The notes beneath the pieces were generated by a model. The model was given only the letters and a program-made list of their open reading frames with translations. It ran no database searches and had not been told where the DNA came from. The translations under genes were made by a program, and so were the position numbers. From Schizophyllum amplum (lineage: Eukaryota > Basidiomycota > Agaricomycetes > Agaricales > Schizophyllaceae), in assembly GCA_007026445.1 (NCBI GenBank), contig VDMD01000121.1, positions 1 through 64,000 of the forward strand: 64,000 bases of DNA. Direction: 5' to 3'. Positions 42,780-55,700 of this stretch are shown here, one piece after another; position 1 is the stretch's first letter; the number at the start of each line of letters is the position of its first letter.

Positions 42780-45700
42780 ATGCCTACCTGCCGTCGCAAG
42801 CGGGTGCTCCTCACCCAGCCCTCGGCCGCCCTCCTCAAGGCCGTCCAGGCAGAACCGGACAAGCCAGTCTTCTTCCTCAAGCAGACGGGCGAGATATTCG
42901 AGACATACGAGTGCGTGTTCATCCCGCATATCGGCAGCAGTGATTCATGCTCCTTCAGGGCCTATGCAGCACGCATGTCCTTCTACCGTCTCAAGCAGTT
43001 CCAGTGCGAAGTGACTGGCAAGAGCGGGCTCGACTACTTCCAAGCTGTGGAAAGCGAACGCCAAGAGGCGCGCACCCTACACGCACGCTTCTCGGCGCCT
43101 CTCAAGCCTGCTGTCCTCAAGGCCGTCCAGTGGCGTGAGTGATCCCGCGCGTCGGACCCGCCATTTACTGACCGTCTCACGCAAATTACAGAGGTCATGG
43201 GCCGCCTGGACCACCTTGTTGAAGCCGTGTTTGATAGATTCAAGGATCGATACTTCAAAGACGAACGTACGCATATTCATCGTGTGTTGCGCTCTACCAC
43301 TTACCATATCTTCAGGCATCCTGGTCGACATCTCTGGCGTCAAGTCCGTCTCCCTTATGTGTTACACTTGCTCGCTTCCCTTGCTGATCAACCACGTCAG
43401 ATACCACGCCAAAATCGAAAAGGTCTTCCCACCCAAGTACAGCAGCAATGTGGAGGCGCGAGATCATCTCGGCAAGGCCGATGCGTCCTCCTCGACCTTG
43501 GAAGAGGAAGGGCCTCCGCATCTGATTGGCGGCGACCTGAGTATTCCTGTAAACCAGACACTGGCCAAGGACGACCCTTGCTCCTACTTCTACTGGGTCA
43601 CCCTACTCGAGCTGGAGAGGGACCCGAACAGTCGGAGAGCGAAGGCTCCTCCCCCGCCCAAGGACGACCAGATGCTCGGCAGCGTCATGGAGGTACAGTG
43701 TGGCATGATGAGGTACAACTCGTCTGCGCCGATGATACAAATAGCTAATCAAATGTACAGTCGCGATCGTCTGTCGTTCTCGAAGTCCATCCTTCGGCGG
43801 TTCATCCGCGATTGCGTCGACCGCGACCCGGCTGTCGCGTCGCCCTGGGTAGTCAAACCTGCCATCGCAGCGCACTACGGTGTCAGCTCCAACATGCCTG
43901 AGGAGACTCGGCAAGGTGTGAACGCTGCAAAAAAGGGCGAGATGGACAAACGCAAGAAGAACTGGGAAGACAAGGAAGGACCGCCTGCGAAGAAACAAAA
44001 GAAGATGACGGCCGCGCAAGAGGAGAAGGGTAAGTCCTATGCCAACGACCCCAATGTCGCTCATGTCGTGACGCAGCCCGTGTAGCTGCCTCCCTTGCAC
44101 AAAAGAAGGAACGGGAGAAAGCGGAGGCGCAGAAAGCGAAGGAGGAAGCGGAGCGACTGGCAGCTGAGAAGAAAAAGAAGAAGCCGATCCGTTACCCCAC
44201 CGAAGATCTCGACGTCCGCCTGGCCGATAAAGATAAGAACGCGGGTATGCGGTTAGACCGACCGCTGGCCTCTCGGCAAGCGCTGCCATTCAACGAGTCT
44301 CCCGGCACCTTCGAGTCCTTCCTACTCGCTTGGAACTTCATCAACGGTCATGGGTAAGTCATTTCCTACCGCCAGTCCGACGTCGCTTACCCGATCTGTG
44401 CAGTCAAGCGCTGCGTATATCTTCCTTCACCCTGGATGAGTTTGAGCATGCCTTGGAGCACAATGAGCCTGATGAGCCGTGCCCTTTGCTGGCGGAGGTG
44501 CACTTCAGCTTGCTTGACAACCTGCGCACGGTACCTTTCCATCGCCACAGCGCGCTGCTCTCGTTACTCCAGTTGAAGGACCAGTACGAGGCCCGAGACG
44601 CGGACGATAGCCTGTGGGGAATATCTATGCAGTCGCTCATCAACGCTATGGCAGAAGTGGGCAGCAATTGGGAGCGTGTACCCGCCCGAGTCAACAAGGG
44701 ACGCGAAGGCTGGGAGAGCGCTCTTGTGGGCTGTCTCAAAGACGTGAGTGTCATGCTCGGCTCCGTACTTGCGCGTGCTGATGATATGCTCAGCACGCGT
44801 CGTTGCAAAACTTCCCTCGTTTACGGGAAGTCTTGACGCGGCTGCTCTTTGATGAGGCTGGCAACCAGACGGAGCCGGATCTGACCTATCCGTACCTGCC
44901 CGCGGAAGACCGTATCGCCATTCTTGCGTTCATGTGCGACGTCGCGATATCGAGCAAGGGCGTGCACCAGCACATGGAGCAATGTGAGGAACAGCTTACG
45001 GCTTTGAGGAAGGAGAAGATCGAAGTCAACCGGCAGAAAAAGCAGTAGTAAGCACCACCCAGACCTTCGTACGGAAAGTATGCTCACCTTCCATAGTATC
45101 GAGGACATGAACAATCTTATGGCCGAGATCAAGGCGGAGAACGCGAAGAACGGCGTGGACGAAGACGTCCTGATGAACGACGCCGTCAGCGAGACCTCCG
45201 AGACGCCTGTCTCTGAAGGCGGTGACACACCCGTTAGCACCGGCAGCACGAGGAAAGGGAAGGGCGTCAACCTGCAGAAGAAGGTGCGCGTCACGGCCCA
45301 CACGGCACAGCGACTCGCCGCGCGCGCGAAGCAGTCGTCGGCGAAGCGCGCGCTCGCGGAGCATCGCCGGTTGGACGAAGAGGTCAACAAGCTCGAGCGC
45401 CGCCTCGAGGGAATCGAGCGCGACTTCCGCCGGCTGCTCGGCGGGGTGCGCGTGAAGCCGCTCGGGCGGGACCGGTTCTACAATCGTGTGTGGTGGTTCG
45501 ACGGCCTGGGGTCGGTGTCGCTGCTGGCAAATGGAGGTGCCGTGCAGTATGGGACGGGTCGGATCTTCATCCAGGGCCCGAGCGAGTTCGATCAGGATAT
45601 ACTGCAGCGGCGGGAGGAAGATATCGAGGAGCGGAGGCAGGAGGAGGAGACCCCGGAGGGTATGCTGGGCCCAGGCGACTGGGCAGTGTACACAGAGGTC

Positions 45701-46035
45701 GAAGAGGTGAGAACTCTTCGCTGGCTCGCGCCGCTTTTGGCTGACAGACACCCAGCTGGAACGCTACATCCAGTGGCTTCACGTGAAGGGACACCGCGAG
45801 CTGGCCCTGAAGAACACGTTGACAAAGTGGTGGCCTCATATAACGGCGGGGATGCGCAAGCGCAATGCAGTGCGTTTCTTTGTCAATTAGAAGTACACGC
45901 TGTGGCTGACCTCTCAACTAGGATCTCAATGCAAAGCAGCTCGCGCCGGAAGCACGACGCAGCTCCCGGAAGGTGAACGCCTCTCAGGAATCGACGAAGG
46001 AGCCGTACATGCTTTGGACCAACCGTCTTGCATGA
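42780..46035 (+). CDS. ITC1: ISWI-complex accessory subunit, ITC1/ACF1-like (WAC-DDT-WSD)
   Basis: Non-catalytic partner of ISWI chromatin remodelers, helping bind DNA and space nucleosomes. ATG 42780 (MPTCRRKRVLLTQPSAALL). The WAC domain is split by an intron: FLKQTGEIFETYEAYAARMS, then FYRLKQFQCEVTGKSGLDYF and QAVESERQEA. The DDT domain is GTFESFLLAWNFINGHGQAL with RISSFTLDEFEHALE. Next come a long Lys/Glu coiled coil and the WSD/WHIM region (RLEGIERDFRRLLGGVRVKP, GRDRFYNRVWWFDGLGSVSL). The gene ends STKEPYMLWTNRLA with TGA 46033-46035. No PHD finger or bromodomain follows, so the layout is that of yeast Itc1 rather than animal BAZ1A. About ten introns. Confidence 0.9.
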
Positions 46036-46768
46036 CCTTCGCGCCTTCAGTCTCTGTCCGCGTCTTCTTCTTCGTCCGTGCCTGCCATCTCTTGTCCGGT
46101 CCTTCTGTGCACCCAAAGCCTCCCGTGCATCCAATTCATACTTATCTATTCTGTCCTTGGACAAAGGCGGCCCCCTTCATCGTGTACGATCAGCGCACTG
46201 TAATGTTATTCACGCATGTTATTAGAATACCTTAGCATTCACCATTACTCATACGACTTCGACTTTCGATGTGAATACATATACTCTTTGGCGTATGCGC
46301 ACGGCGAGCTTCAAGCAGGGTCTGTTGCAAACTTCCAGTCGGGAACATACAGGTTGCGACGGTGCGCTGAACGAACGGGACATAAGGCCTCAGCGCCTGA
46401 GTAAGTACAAGTGAGTATGCCAATATACCGCCGACGAATAGGTGAATATTGAATACCTATCCCCAGGGCCGTTGCAAAGGCTGCCAAGCCCATGATCAGA
46501 ACAAGACTCTAGTTCAGACTCGGTAAGACGAGGAAATTTTGTTCAAGGGTATCGATCTCAATACCCGTTGTTCGGACAGCGGAAACATCATGGAACGCGC
46601 ATCAGGACTGAGGTCCTCAAAATCGGGAGTTCAACTCTCCGAACCATTGAGCATTGTTCCGTGTAGTAATATGCCTGGAGGGCCAGTGCAAATCGCCCCA
46701 TGGCACACTCAGGCTGCGGAAGGGCATCAGAACACGCCGAAGTAAAAACAAGACGGAATGCCTACATC
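46036..46768. other. Intergenic 733 bp
   Basis: 3' flanks of two convergent genes. A hairpin-forming palindrome (AGGAC-TGAG-GTCCT, near 46604-46617) is followed by a T-arm-like GGAGTTCAACTCTCC (near 46626-46640); no full tRNA fold is possible. No gene. Confidence 0.4.
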
Positions 46769-47563
46769 TCAATTCAGCGTGTCCTTGCACACGTCAAGGA
46801 TGCTCCTCTGCTCCTGCCGGAAGTCCTTGACCTGCAGGCGTAGGCTTCGCAATGCGCTGATGTCGAGAGGTGCGTTGGGAAGCGTTCCTGCACCGGGTTG
46901 GACTCCAAGCTTCTTGACGAAGTCAGCGAAGCCAGATGGGCGGGTCATGTCGGGGTGGAGAGTGTAGGTGAGGCGCGACAGCCTGGCTGGCGGTTTCACA
47001 CCAGTAGGCCGTTGGATGAGTTCCACGCCTCGCTTGTCTTCGAACAGTGCGTTCTCCAAGTGCAACTCCTGAACATCTTGGAGATGATCAAGAAGTGCCA
47101 GGGGAACGCGCATGACGTCTGTGAGCGCCAGCGTGCGCAGGGACGGCAGCTTCTCCAGAATAGCGCGGCGCAATTCCACCGACAGATCTGCGTAGTCGAT
47201 CAGCTCCGACGTGAGGCTGCTGTCGATGTGAAGATGCAAGACGGCGGGCAGTTTGACCAGCAAGCCAGTCAGTGCATCCATGTTGTCCTCGAAGTATGAG
47301 TGTCTCGTGTATGTGCTGAGCCAGTCTGAACTAGGCGCAATGCGGAGGTCACGGATGTATGCGAGAATACGAGGAGAGAGACGGGCCAAGGCATCGATCT
47401 CCCGAATCTTCCGAATGGTGACCCTGTAGAAGAGAGCCGCCTGACACCTTGCGACGAATGACCGGTGCGCGAGCGCACATGCGCGCAAGGCTTTTGTGTC
47501 TTCCCTGGCAGCCACGTAGCCTAAGACTCTTTGCTCGATTTCCTGTGTGAGAAAAGGTGCCAT
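46769..47563 (-). CDS. F-box-like protein with short LRR-like region, 264 aa
   Basis: Single open frame; the ATG at 47563-47561 is preferred over an in-frame upstream ATG at 47683 because the F-box-like helix begins at once (MAPFLTQEIEQRVLGYVAAR, then CALAHRSFVARCQAALFYRV). The remainder has leucine-rich spaced segments (LLVKLPAVLHLHIDSSL, LEKLPSLRTLALTDVMRVP, HLQDVQELHLENALF). It ends RSILDVCKDTLN at 46769-46771. Agaricomycetes carry large families of such proteins, usually 400-550 aa; this one is short and may be truncated or may use a downstream intron I could not see. An SCF ubiquitin-ligase adaptor role is inferred from family. Confidence 0.65.
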   Translation of the reverse strand: MAPFLTQEIEQRVLGYVAAREDTKALRACALAHRSFVARCQAALFYRVTIRKIREIDALARLSPRILAYIRDLRIAPSSDWLSTYTRHSYFEDNMDALTGLLVKLPAVLHLHIDSSLTSELIDYADLSVELRRAILEKLPSLRTLALTDVMRVPLALLDHLQDVQELHLENALFEDKRGVELIQRPTGVKPPARLSRLTYTLHPDMTRPSGFADFVKKLGVQPGAGTLPNAPLDISALRSLRLQVKDFRQEQRSILDVCKDTLN

Positions 47564-47956
47564 TGTATGAAAAAGAAAGTCTGGCGCTGAACTCGCGAGG
47601 CCGATGTCCTGGTTGTCAAGCTGGTAGCAAGCAAGGCTCGGACCGGGATAACGTGGCAACAGTAGTCGCCACGTGGTAAGCACGCACTTGTCACGCGCTC
47701 GTCATGCATTCTCATTTCTTGAGGGCCCACCAGGCTCCTAGACCGGTAACCGTCACGAGGGGCTGGTCACCAGGCTACCAGGCTCCCAGCAGGCTCCTGG
47801 TCCCTCCAACCATCATCGGTCTTTAAGTTTTTGGAAACTACAGACGACCAGTTTCGCCGTAGACTTTTCGGTGCAGTGTAATAGCATAACGCATAATGCC
47901 CTTTACTGTGACTCCCCCATATTCACCCGCTTGCTCAATCTACCCACAGACAGATC
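47564..47956. other. Intergenic 393 bp
   Basis: Contains clustered short repeats of the type ccaggctcc/ccaggctacc (47729-47797). No gene. Confidence 0.45.
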
Positions 47957-48717
47957 TTACAGAGCTTTCTGGCTTCGCAGACGCTCCGAAGACCTGCTTG
48001 CGGGGGGTGTCGTGCTTGCGGTGCCTCGAGCGCGCTTACGAACGGCCCGTTGGGCCTCGTTGGTGAAGCCGGTGCGCGACTTGTCGACTGTGGCTTTGCT
48101 GCTAACACCTGCAGAGTTGCTGCCACTCACGCTATCCTCGTTCATTTGCACGTCTTCCCAAACGAGTCTCCCATTGGCTGTCCACCTCGTCGCTGGCGTC
48201 CTCTATCCGACATGCCCAATACCTCATCAGCATCAAGCCAAGGATCACTGAGCTAGCTCACCGCGCGCCTGCTCTCATCGGCCTGACGTTGGGCCTCGAG
48301 GGCGTCCATCCTGAGTAAATGCTCCATGTTGGACAGAGTCATGGTCCCAACTCTGCACTTTCGCCTGTCGTTTTCTTTCACCCAGTCCGGCAGGAGCAGC
48401 GTGGCGTCGAAGTTCTCCAGCGCCTGCAACGTCTCCTCCGACGCGACGTCGACGTCGAGTGTTCCCAGCTGCGTGCTTTGGGTGGCTGGTAACGGTGTCT
48501 TGCCATTTCTGACAGGTGCATTAGATCGACGCGCTAGTCTGTCGAGATAATCATGCAAGGCCACTCGCCTACGTCGGAGCGCGTTTAACTCGTGCATTTG
48601 CTTCCTGTTGAGCCAATGGCCAGCAACGAGGTATATCCTATGATTGGCGGTGAGCTTATAAGGTCTCCTCCAAGTGCGTTTACCAGAAGCACCCACGCTG
48701 GCCCGTTGTCGTAACAT
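47957..48717 (-). CDS. Hypothetical basic protein
   Basis: ATG at 48717-48715 (MLRQRASVGASGKRTWRRPY). A long exon contains HWLNRKQMHELNALRRRRVA, LPDWVKENDRRKCRVGTMTL and SNMEHLLRMDALEAQRQADE, suggesting alpha-helical, coiled-coil-like structure. After an intron near 48205-48250 a Ser/Thr/Lys-rich tail follows (SGSNSAGVSSKATVDKSRTG ... RLRSQKAL) to a stop at 47957-47959. The exact splice site is uncertain. High Arg/Lys content suggests a nuclear or nucleic-acid-binding role, but this is only inference. I do not recognise the family. Confidence 0.5.
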
Positions 48718-49274
48718 TGACTCTGGCGCTCTCGTCTTCGTCGCCGAGACTCTGTCCACTTGCGCGCACGTTTTGTCATGACAGGGGCGATAGAGGCGGT
48801 CGAAGGAGCTGCATATATTCTGCCGTAGTATATATGTGTTACCTACGACCATTGACTGTTTCTGTAAGACCCGTCGCCTGGACAAGAGGCCCTACTTGTG
48901 GCCAGTGTGGTGGCGCACTCAAAGAGATGACTTACGCCTTTGACGTGGCCATTGCATATGGTTCTACTGCCGCGGCCTATGTTGTACAAGAATATTCATG
49001 TAGAGCCCAGCGTCCAGGCAGTCGCGAAGAGGGCGAACTCCGACATGCCCTGCAGGCTACTGCAGGACTTTAACTCGAACTTCGAGAGCTGCGGGCAGGA
49101 CCGAGGCACAGCATGCACGCGAGAGCCACGTGTAATGAGGTCACGATAACTCAATTCTTCTTGCGCCCCACCGCCGCCTGCGCGGTCCCTTTTCGCGGAC
49201 TTTTACGCCCATCCACGCGCCGCAGCGACGATCGGTCGAGGCGTCCGCTTCTTTCTCTCAACCTCCATCTCCAA
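48718..49274. other. Divergent intergenic region, 557 bp
   Basis: Only short overlapping ORFs. It includes upstream sequence of the Ser/Pro-rich gene that starts at 49275. No gene supported. Confidence 0.4.
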
Positions 49275-51761
49275 ATGCAGGCGGTGTCGTCGTCGCAGCC
49301 GGCGACGGCGCAGGGCTCTCTCGCCGCGCCGGACGCCATCCATCCCTCTGCGTCCCAGGACACCGCATTCACGCCACGCAAGGAGTTCTTACGCTTGCCC
49401 AAGCAGGTCCCCAACTCTTTCTCCCTTCTCGCCATATCCGCCTCCAACTGCATTCGTCTCTACTCCTTCCCCCTCTCATTTATTGTCGCACTGCGCCGCC
49501 TCCTCGAGCAGCAGTCCTCGATCGTCACGTACCGCGAGGATGTCCAGAACAACATGTGCGAGTTCGTTCTGGATGGGAAGCCCTGGAGCAACACGAAGAG
49601 CGTGACTACCGAGCGTCTGCTCGTGCACATCCTCGTCGCCATCTACCAGCACGGCTATACCTTCCTATCTGTGATCGACTACGGACGGGAGAGCGACGAC
49701 AAGCTTGCTATGGCGTTTTCTAAGCCCTCATCCCCGCCGGTGTCCCACGCTGGCTCGCCTCGTCCCTCGCAGGACGTGCGGCCTGATGCTGCGAGTGTGT
49801 CCTCGCACAGCATGCGCGAGCGGCGCGTGCCGTTTGCCCTCTCGTTCGCCTCCGCAACATGCATGCGTGTCATCGCCCCTCCACTCCACTGCACGCCTGC
49901 CATCCTCCAGGCCGTGCGCGGCTCCTGGCCTCGTGGTGTCGTGTCGGAGAAGAAAGTGTCTGATGACTGTTTTGAGTTCAAGCTAAAGGGATATCGATGT
50001 GAGATCATCCACTTCCCCATATCCTGTCTTGATGCTAAATGACCATCACAGGGTTCCAGGAGGACACCTTCGCCACGGACTCGTTGCGACACATCCTTTC
50101 ACTTCTTTCTGCTCTGGACGCCAACTCTTTCACGCTCCTCGCCTCTATTTCGCTTACGAACCGCTCACGAGTAAAGGATTTATGGGTCTTCACAGGACCC
50201 CCCTCGCCATCTGCGGTCTACGCCGACTCTCCAGATGCTTCTATGGTCGGCTCCCATCTGGATATGCGACGCGCGCCCAATCAGTCGTACCAGAATCTCC
50301 CTCCTACTGGGATGCACCGGCGTATGGCCACAGAGCCGGCGGGTCCGACTTTCCCCCAACCAACGCACCATCGCGCTGTGACCGAGCTTACGCCGCGCCG
50401 CACGTTGTCCAAGAATCGGCGTCCGCACACGCCGTCGCGCGAGGCAACGCCACCTGGTGCGGAGACCTCACCCAGTACACTTCGCAAGCCTGCACCTCGC
50501 GCGCAGGTGCCCGTGTCCGTCGCATCAATCACCGATGTAGAGGAGGAAGGTTTTCGTGCGCAACTGCCGAGCCATGTCCCCTCCGGCATTGAGAACATGA
50601 CAGGCATCGGCGCCGGTCCACCACAAGCAGGCGGTCCACTTCCACCGCAGATCGCGATGCCCATGCCTCTGGCCGAGCAGACGCCAGACGTGTTCTACAG
50701 CACGTCGCCGTTCACAGCAGGTGCTCCTCCGCAAGCGTCGCCCATCCGTAGCACCCACGACGGGCCGAGCGCCCCTCCTCGCGCGTCCCCTTCCAGGCGA
50801 GCCTCAGATGAGGTTCCTGTGCAGACCATCGAGGAGCTTTCCGCAGGCTCTTTGACGCCAACACCTCCCGGCACACAGGCTGGCACGCCGCCTTTGCTAT
50901 CGCCAGGCGTCTTCCGTGACTCGGCGTTCTCGTCGAATACGGATATGAGCGCAGAGGTGCCAATCAAGTGGACAGGCATCGCCGCTCGACTTGAGGAGGA
51001 ACCGAGTGTGATGCGTCCCAGCATGGGCGAGCGTGTGCGCTCCGAGGACGACCCACATCTGCCGGGTGCGTGGCAGCCGACGCCGGCGGAAGAGGAATCT
51101 GCGGAGCTGCGTCCCGACTCTGGGGTGGGCAGAGACGAAAGCCCAGCCAGAGAGGTGCAGGAGGTCCACGGGCGCGTGTCATCGCCGGAGATGATGCAGC
51201 CGGACGTCTTCCGCAAGAGCGAGGCTGGTCTCATCGAGATTGCCAGTAGGCGCCAGACGCGGGGAGAGGGTTCGCCAGACAGCCCGCCGAGGTCATCGGG
51301 CGAGGGCTCGCCAACTGCGGCGACGGCGCGACCGGGTGCGCCCAAGACAAGGTCCGGCCATACGTCTGTGCGTGGTTGGGTGCTCGTCAACGTCGAGCCT
51401 GTGTCGCCCAAGAGTGAGGCTGCGAAGGAGCTCGGCAAGAACCCCAAGGGGAAGGAGAACGATGGCGCAGAGACGAAGGAGGGGGCGAAGGACAAGGGTC
51501 GGGAGAGCGATTCTGCGGCTAGCAGCATCCGCTCGTCAATGGCGACGAAGAAGCATAAGAAGGGAACGTCGGCCGCGCGCCGCCTCTTCTCGCTGACGCG
51601 GAGGGGGTCGAAGCCGGTAAGCGAGTTTGGTTTTTCGTTGTTTCTCTGTTTGCTAACGACTGCCATAGAAATCGGAGGACGCGGCCAAGTCGAGGACGAG
51701 CTTCCGGGACCGGCTTAAGTCGGTCGGGACGGACAAACTCGACGATCACGACGATGCTTAA
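49275..51761 (+). CDS. Large Ser/Pro-rich hypothetical protein with ordered N-terminal domain
   Basis: ATG 49275 (MQAVSSSQPATAQGSLAAPD). The first 270 residues look folded: LPKQVPNSFSLLAISASNCI, RLYSFPLSFIVALRRLLEQQ, ERLLVHILVAIYQHGYTFLS, then SKP/HAG linkers and CMRVIAPPLHCTPAILQAVR. One intron of about 55 nt joins LKGYRW to FQEDTFATDSLRHILSLLSA. The rest is disordered: Ser/Pro/Thr-rich with many SP/TP sites, ending with basic patches (KKHKKGTSAARRLF) and, after a second intron, RDRLKSVGTDKLDDHDDA; TAA 51759-51761. About 775-780 aa. It resembles the many conserved but unnamed basidiomycete proteins with kinase-target tails. No domain named; function unknown. Confidence 0.65.
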
Positions 51762-52388
51762 GGCGTGGCACGCATGCGCTTCGTCTACTCTGGACACTTC
51801 CACTCCATTAAGCTGTTGGGACTTCCGGTTTCTCCTCGTCATGTCTGCATTCATCGTCCATACGTGTCTCATCGTTTTATGTCCATGTTCATTGTAATTC
51901 TGCGCCCCCTTGTCTGCCTATGTGCCCTCCTCTCCTCTCCTCTTGCTAATCGTTCTATCCATGGCTCACGGCCATTACTCTGCATGTCGATCTCACATCT
52001 TACCCACGGTACGGTACGCCTATGTACAAAGCCTTTCATTTCGGCAGGATGACCTTGCTCTATCTACTCTTTTACTGTAATTCTAGCTTCTATCTATCTA
52101 GAGAAGCTGTGTGGCGGTAGATCCCCCATGCAACATCGCAAGCCTTGTTTGCACGCTTGTGCGCCTACTTACTACATACTTACACTGACAGACAGCTTCT
52201 TGAAGACGATTCTTGTTGATATCGTATGGTGCCCTGTGTAATGCTATGACAGCTACTTAGATGTGCTTGAGACATACTTTTCTTCTATCCTTCATAAGTA
52301 CGTCTTTCCATAGAGCCAGCACATTATGTACATAAGTAAGACGGTCGATGTCAAACGGCAAAAAAAGAGGTGGTTCTCAGCATTTTAT
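51762..52388. other. Intergenic 627 bp
   Basis: T-rich 3' flank of the Ser/Pro-rich gene. It contains short TCTATCTATCTA runs (52090-52102). No gene. Confidence 0.45.
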
Positions 52389-52472
52389 GGGCCTGACCGG
52401 GAATTGAACCCGGGACCTCCTCGAAACGGTTGAACACCCTAACAAGGAATCATACTACTAGACCATCAGGCC
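52389..52472 (-). tRNA. tRNA-Pro (anticodon AGG) with 12-nt intron
   Basis: Read on the minus strand from 52472: the acceptor GGCCTGA pairs with TCAGGCC. The D-arm is TGGTCTAGTAGTATGAT. The anticodon stem CCTTG/CGAGG (one G-U) carries loop TTAGGGT with anticodon AGG. The T-arm is CCGGG-TTCAATT-CCCGG, and the discriminator is C. A 12-nt intron (52436-52425) sits between positions 37 and 38, the usual eukaryotic site. It decodes CCU/CCC after A-to-I editing. T-rich sequence downstream on the minus strand fits Pol III termination. Confidence 0.93.
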
Positions 52473-52739
52473 GGTGAAAGGTTGTGCTGCCAAACAATCA
52501 TAACAGCCAATCGTATCATGATGCCGGGACATCTCGACGTTGTCTCAACTTCTTGACTCTGTCACAGACACAAATCAACTCATACTTATGGCTCTGCATG
52601 GCAGAAAGAACTATGTAATAGCCATAGGATGCGCATTCAAATAACGGCGCGGAACACCGGGCCGGTTGTTGTGCTAGGAACTGTACTACGATTCACAAGC
52701 AACTCGCACCTCGTTCCAGCTACCATCTATACCGAGTTC

Positions 52740-55700
52740 ATGGGCCCAGACGAGGAGCTACGTGGGCTCCTGCCGTCCTCCGTCGTTCAGGAAAAGTCTT
52801 TGCAACACATCCACCATGTGGAGATCGAGGATGTACGGCGGAAATACAGCGCGTTCAACTCACTGAAGTCAAGGCTGCGATACTGGATTCCAGTCATCCT
52901 CGTTACTGCATTCTTCATCGCCGCCCGGTGCTTCAGCAAATGCAACCATTCTGTATATTCCTCTCGTATCGGCGAACATGCCAGCACCGCGAAACCTTCG
53001 CTCTCGGAGTGGACCGATGAGGTTACCTTTGACAACTACAGTCTCATGCTCCGCGGCCAGCGAATCTTCCTGCAGTAAGCATATACCGATTTTTGTGTCC
53101 TCCATTTACCTTGCTTGCTAGCTCTGGTGAATTTCACCCATGGCGCTTACCAGTCCCGGACCTCTGGCCGGACATACTGGAGAAAGCCAAAGCAGCTGGT
53201 AAGAATGGCCTACTCGATGGTCACACCGCCTGAGCAGTCTTAGGATTGAACGCTGTGAGCATCTACACCCATATGGGCTTGCAGAACCCTGCTCCCGGTG
53301 TTGTCGACTTCGATGGATACCGTGCCCTCAAACCGTTTTTTGAGGCTTGTACGGCTGTCGGGCTCTGGGTCGTTGTCCGACCAGGTACGTCTTGCACTTC
53401 CCAATGTCACTCCAGATAGCATGAGCTCACAGACCAACAGGTCCCGTATGTGTCTGGGGATTCCTTCACGGTGCACGATTATGACATAACCATGTCAGTA
53501 CATCAACGCAGAGACGACGGCAGGTGGCATTGCACACTGGGCGACGAGCGAAGTCGCCGGAACATTGCGCACGAACGCGACCGACTGGCGCGCCGCGTAC
53601 CAGGACTATATGCGCGGTATCATTGCCGAAACCGCCGATTACCAAATTACCGAGGGGGGTCCGGTTATCGCTATACAGATAGGTAGCTTCGAGTTCTTAC
53701 TGCCAGGGTCGCCCGCGTCTCACGAAGTTACAGACAACGAGTATGACCAGCACATCCCAGAGCAAGCTGAATACTTCCAAGATCTCATCGACCTGCTGCA
53801 CGACTCTCCTATTGTCGTGCCCATCACGTACAACGATCCCAACCAGGGAGAGAACTTCATCAACGGGACGGTATGCAATCCGAATTTCATTCAGTCTTCG
53901 CGTCTTACAATGAGGCTCAAGGGCGCGGTTGATCTATATGGACTGGACTCGTACCCTGCGCGCTTCGATTGCTCCAATCCGACTGTCTGGAACAACGTGA
54001 CCACGAATTACCACTCTTATCATGAAAGGGTCAATCCATCACAACCGTTCTACTGCCCGGGTGAGGCGATCGTGCACACAGCAAAGGTCATTCTCACATA
54101 GACTCGACAGAGTTCCAGGGAGGTGCTTTTGACCCTTGGGGTCCTTCCGCGCCGGGTATGCAAGCGACAATATATTGTCATGAGCTTTTCTCATATATAC
54201 ACATCACAAGGCTACCAGAAGTGCTACGAGCTAACCGGCCCCGACTTCCAGTCGGTCTTCAATCTGAACCTTTGGGCCCAGAACTTCAAGCTGATCAATT
54301 ACTACATGCTCTACGGGTGGGCGCACTGGCTTTCATGGCATGATTGCTCGAAACTAACCCTCGGCATAGAGGAACATCGTGGGGTGCCCTTCCTTTTGGG
54401 TTAGCAGTCTGGCCGCTGCTTTCGAACATGGACTGATGCGTTTACCTCAGTGCAGTCTACACATCGTATGACTACGGCTCCCCCGTGCGCTACAAGTGAT
54501 GTTCTTGTGTATACAAGCACTAATGGCACCTCAGATAGCCGAAAACCGGATGTTGACAGCGAAGTACGACGAACTTAAGCGCCAAGCTATGTTCCTGCGC
54601 AGCACGCCCGATTTCTACAAGACGGATTGGATAGCAGACTCCAGCACGGGTCTGGACGTCGCGTTCGATGCAGCCATATATACGACGCTGCTGGAGAATC
54701 CGGACAGCCAAGCTCGGTACTACATTGTGCGACACAACGACTCGACGACGACGTTAGTCTACTCAATCTGCCTACCAGTGTATGTGCTTAGACTTTCCAC
54801 AGCGCCGTAACTGGCTTTTCCCTGACCGTGCAAACGGGCAGCGGGCCCTTGAAGCTCCCGCTCGTCGCGTCGGCAATCACGCTCGGAGGGCGCCAGTCCA
54901 AGTTGGTCGTGACTGACTATGCGTTTGGCGACTCAAAAGCACTGTACTCGACTGCACAAGTATTCTTCGCGGGCAAAATTGACGGCCGCGACGTCCTCTT
55001 CCTCCATGGCGATCCCGCCCAGGAGCACGAGCTTACGCTGCAACTCACGGGCACGCCAAACAAGATGCACAGCGCCTCAGCGCACGTTATGATGACCGAG
55101 CTCGAGGATATCACAGACTCAAACCTCGACGCGGACGCCACGGACACCGTCGTCACCTTCCTCAGCGGCATCGAAGGCCTGATCACTGTGTACGACTCCG
55201 ACACGCAGCTCGTGCTCTTCGCCGACTCGCACTCCGCGGCAACGTTTTGGGCGCCCACGCTTGCCGGCGCGCCCGACGACCCCTTTGCCAACTTCTGGGG
55301 CCTGGGGACGAACGCGTCGGTGCTGGTGGGAGGACCGTACCTGGTGCGCGACGCGGTGTTCGATCGGGGCACGCTGGCGCTAAGGGGAGACCTCAACGAG
55401 AGCGCATTCCTCACGGTCATTGGGCCGAAAGACACGGTGGAGGTAACCTGGAATGGCGAGCCTGTGGATGCGTTCGGGGCAGCCTCGTCCCCGAGCGCGT
55501 ACGGTGGTTTCGTGGGACAGATTGGGATGAAGGTTCGCGCGAGCGACGTTGAGCTGCCGAGCTTGGAGGGGTGGAAGTACAAGGACAGCCTGCCCGAGGT
55601 AGCAAGCGACTTCGACGACGCATCGTGGGTGCTGGCGAATCACACGGAGACGAACATTCCTTTCAAGATGCGCTACGGCGACGGACGGATCCTCTACGGG

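Noticed and set aside
46600..46660. Possible tRNA near a GGAGTTCAACTCTCC hairpin
   Set aside because: The T-arm has only four pairs, and no 7-bp acceptor partner or anticodon arm exists at the required distance. At best a remnant.
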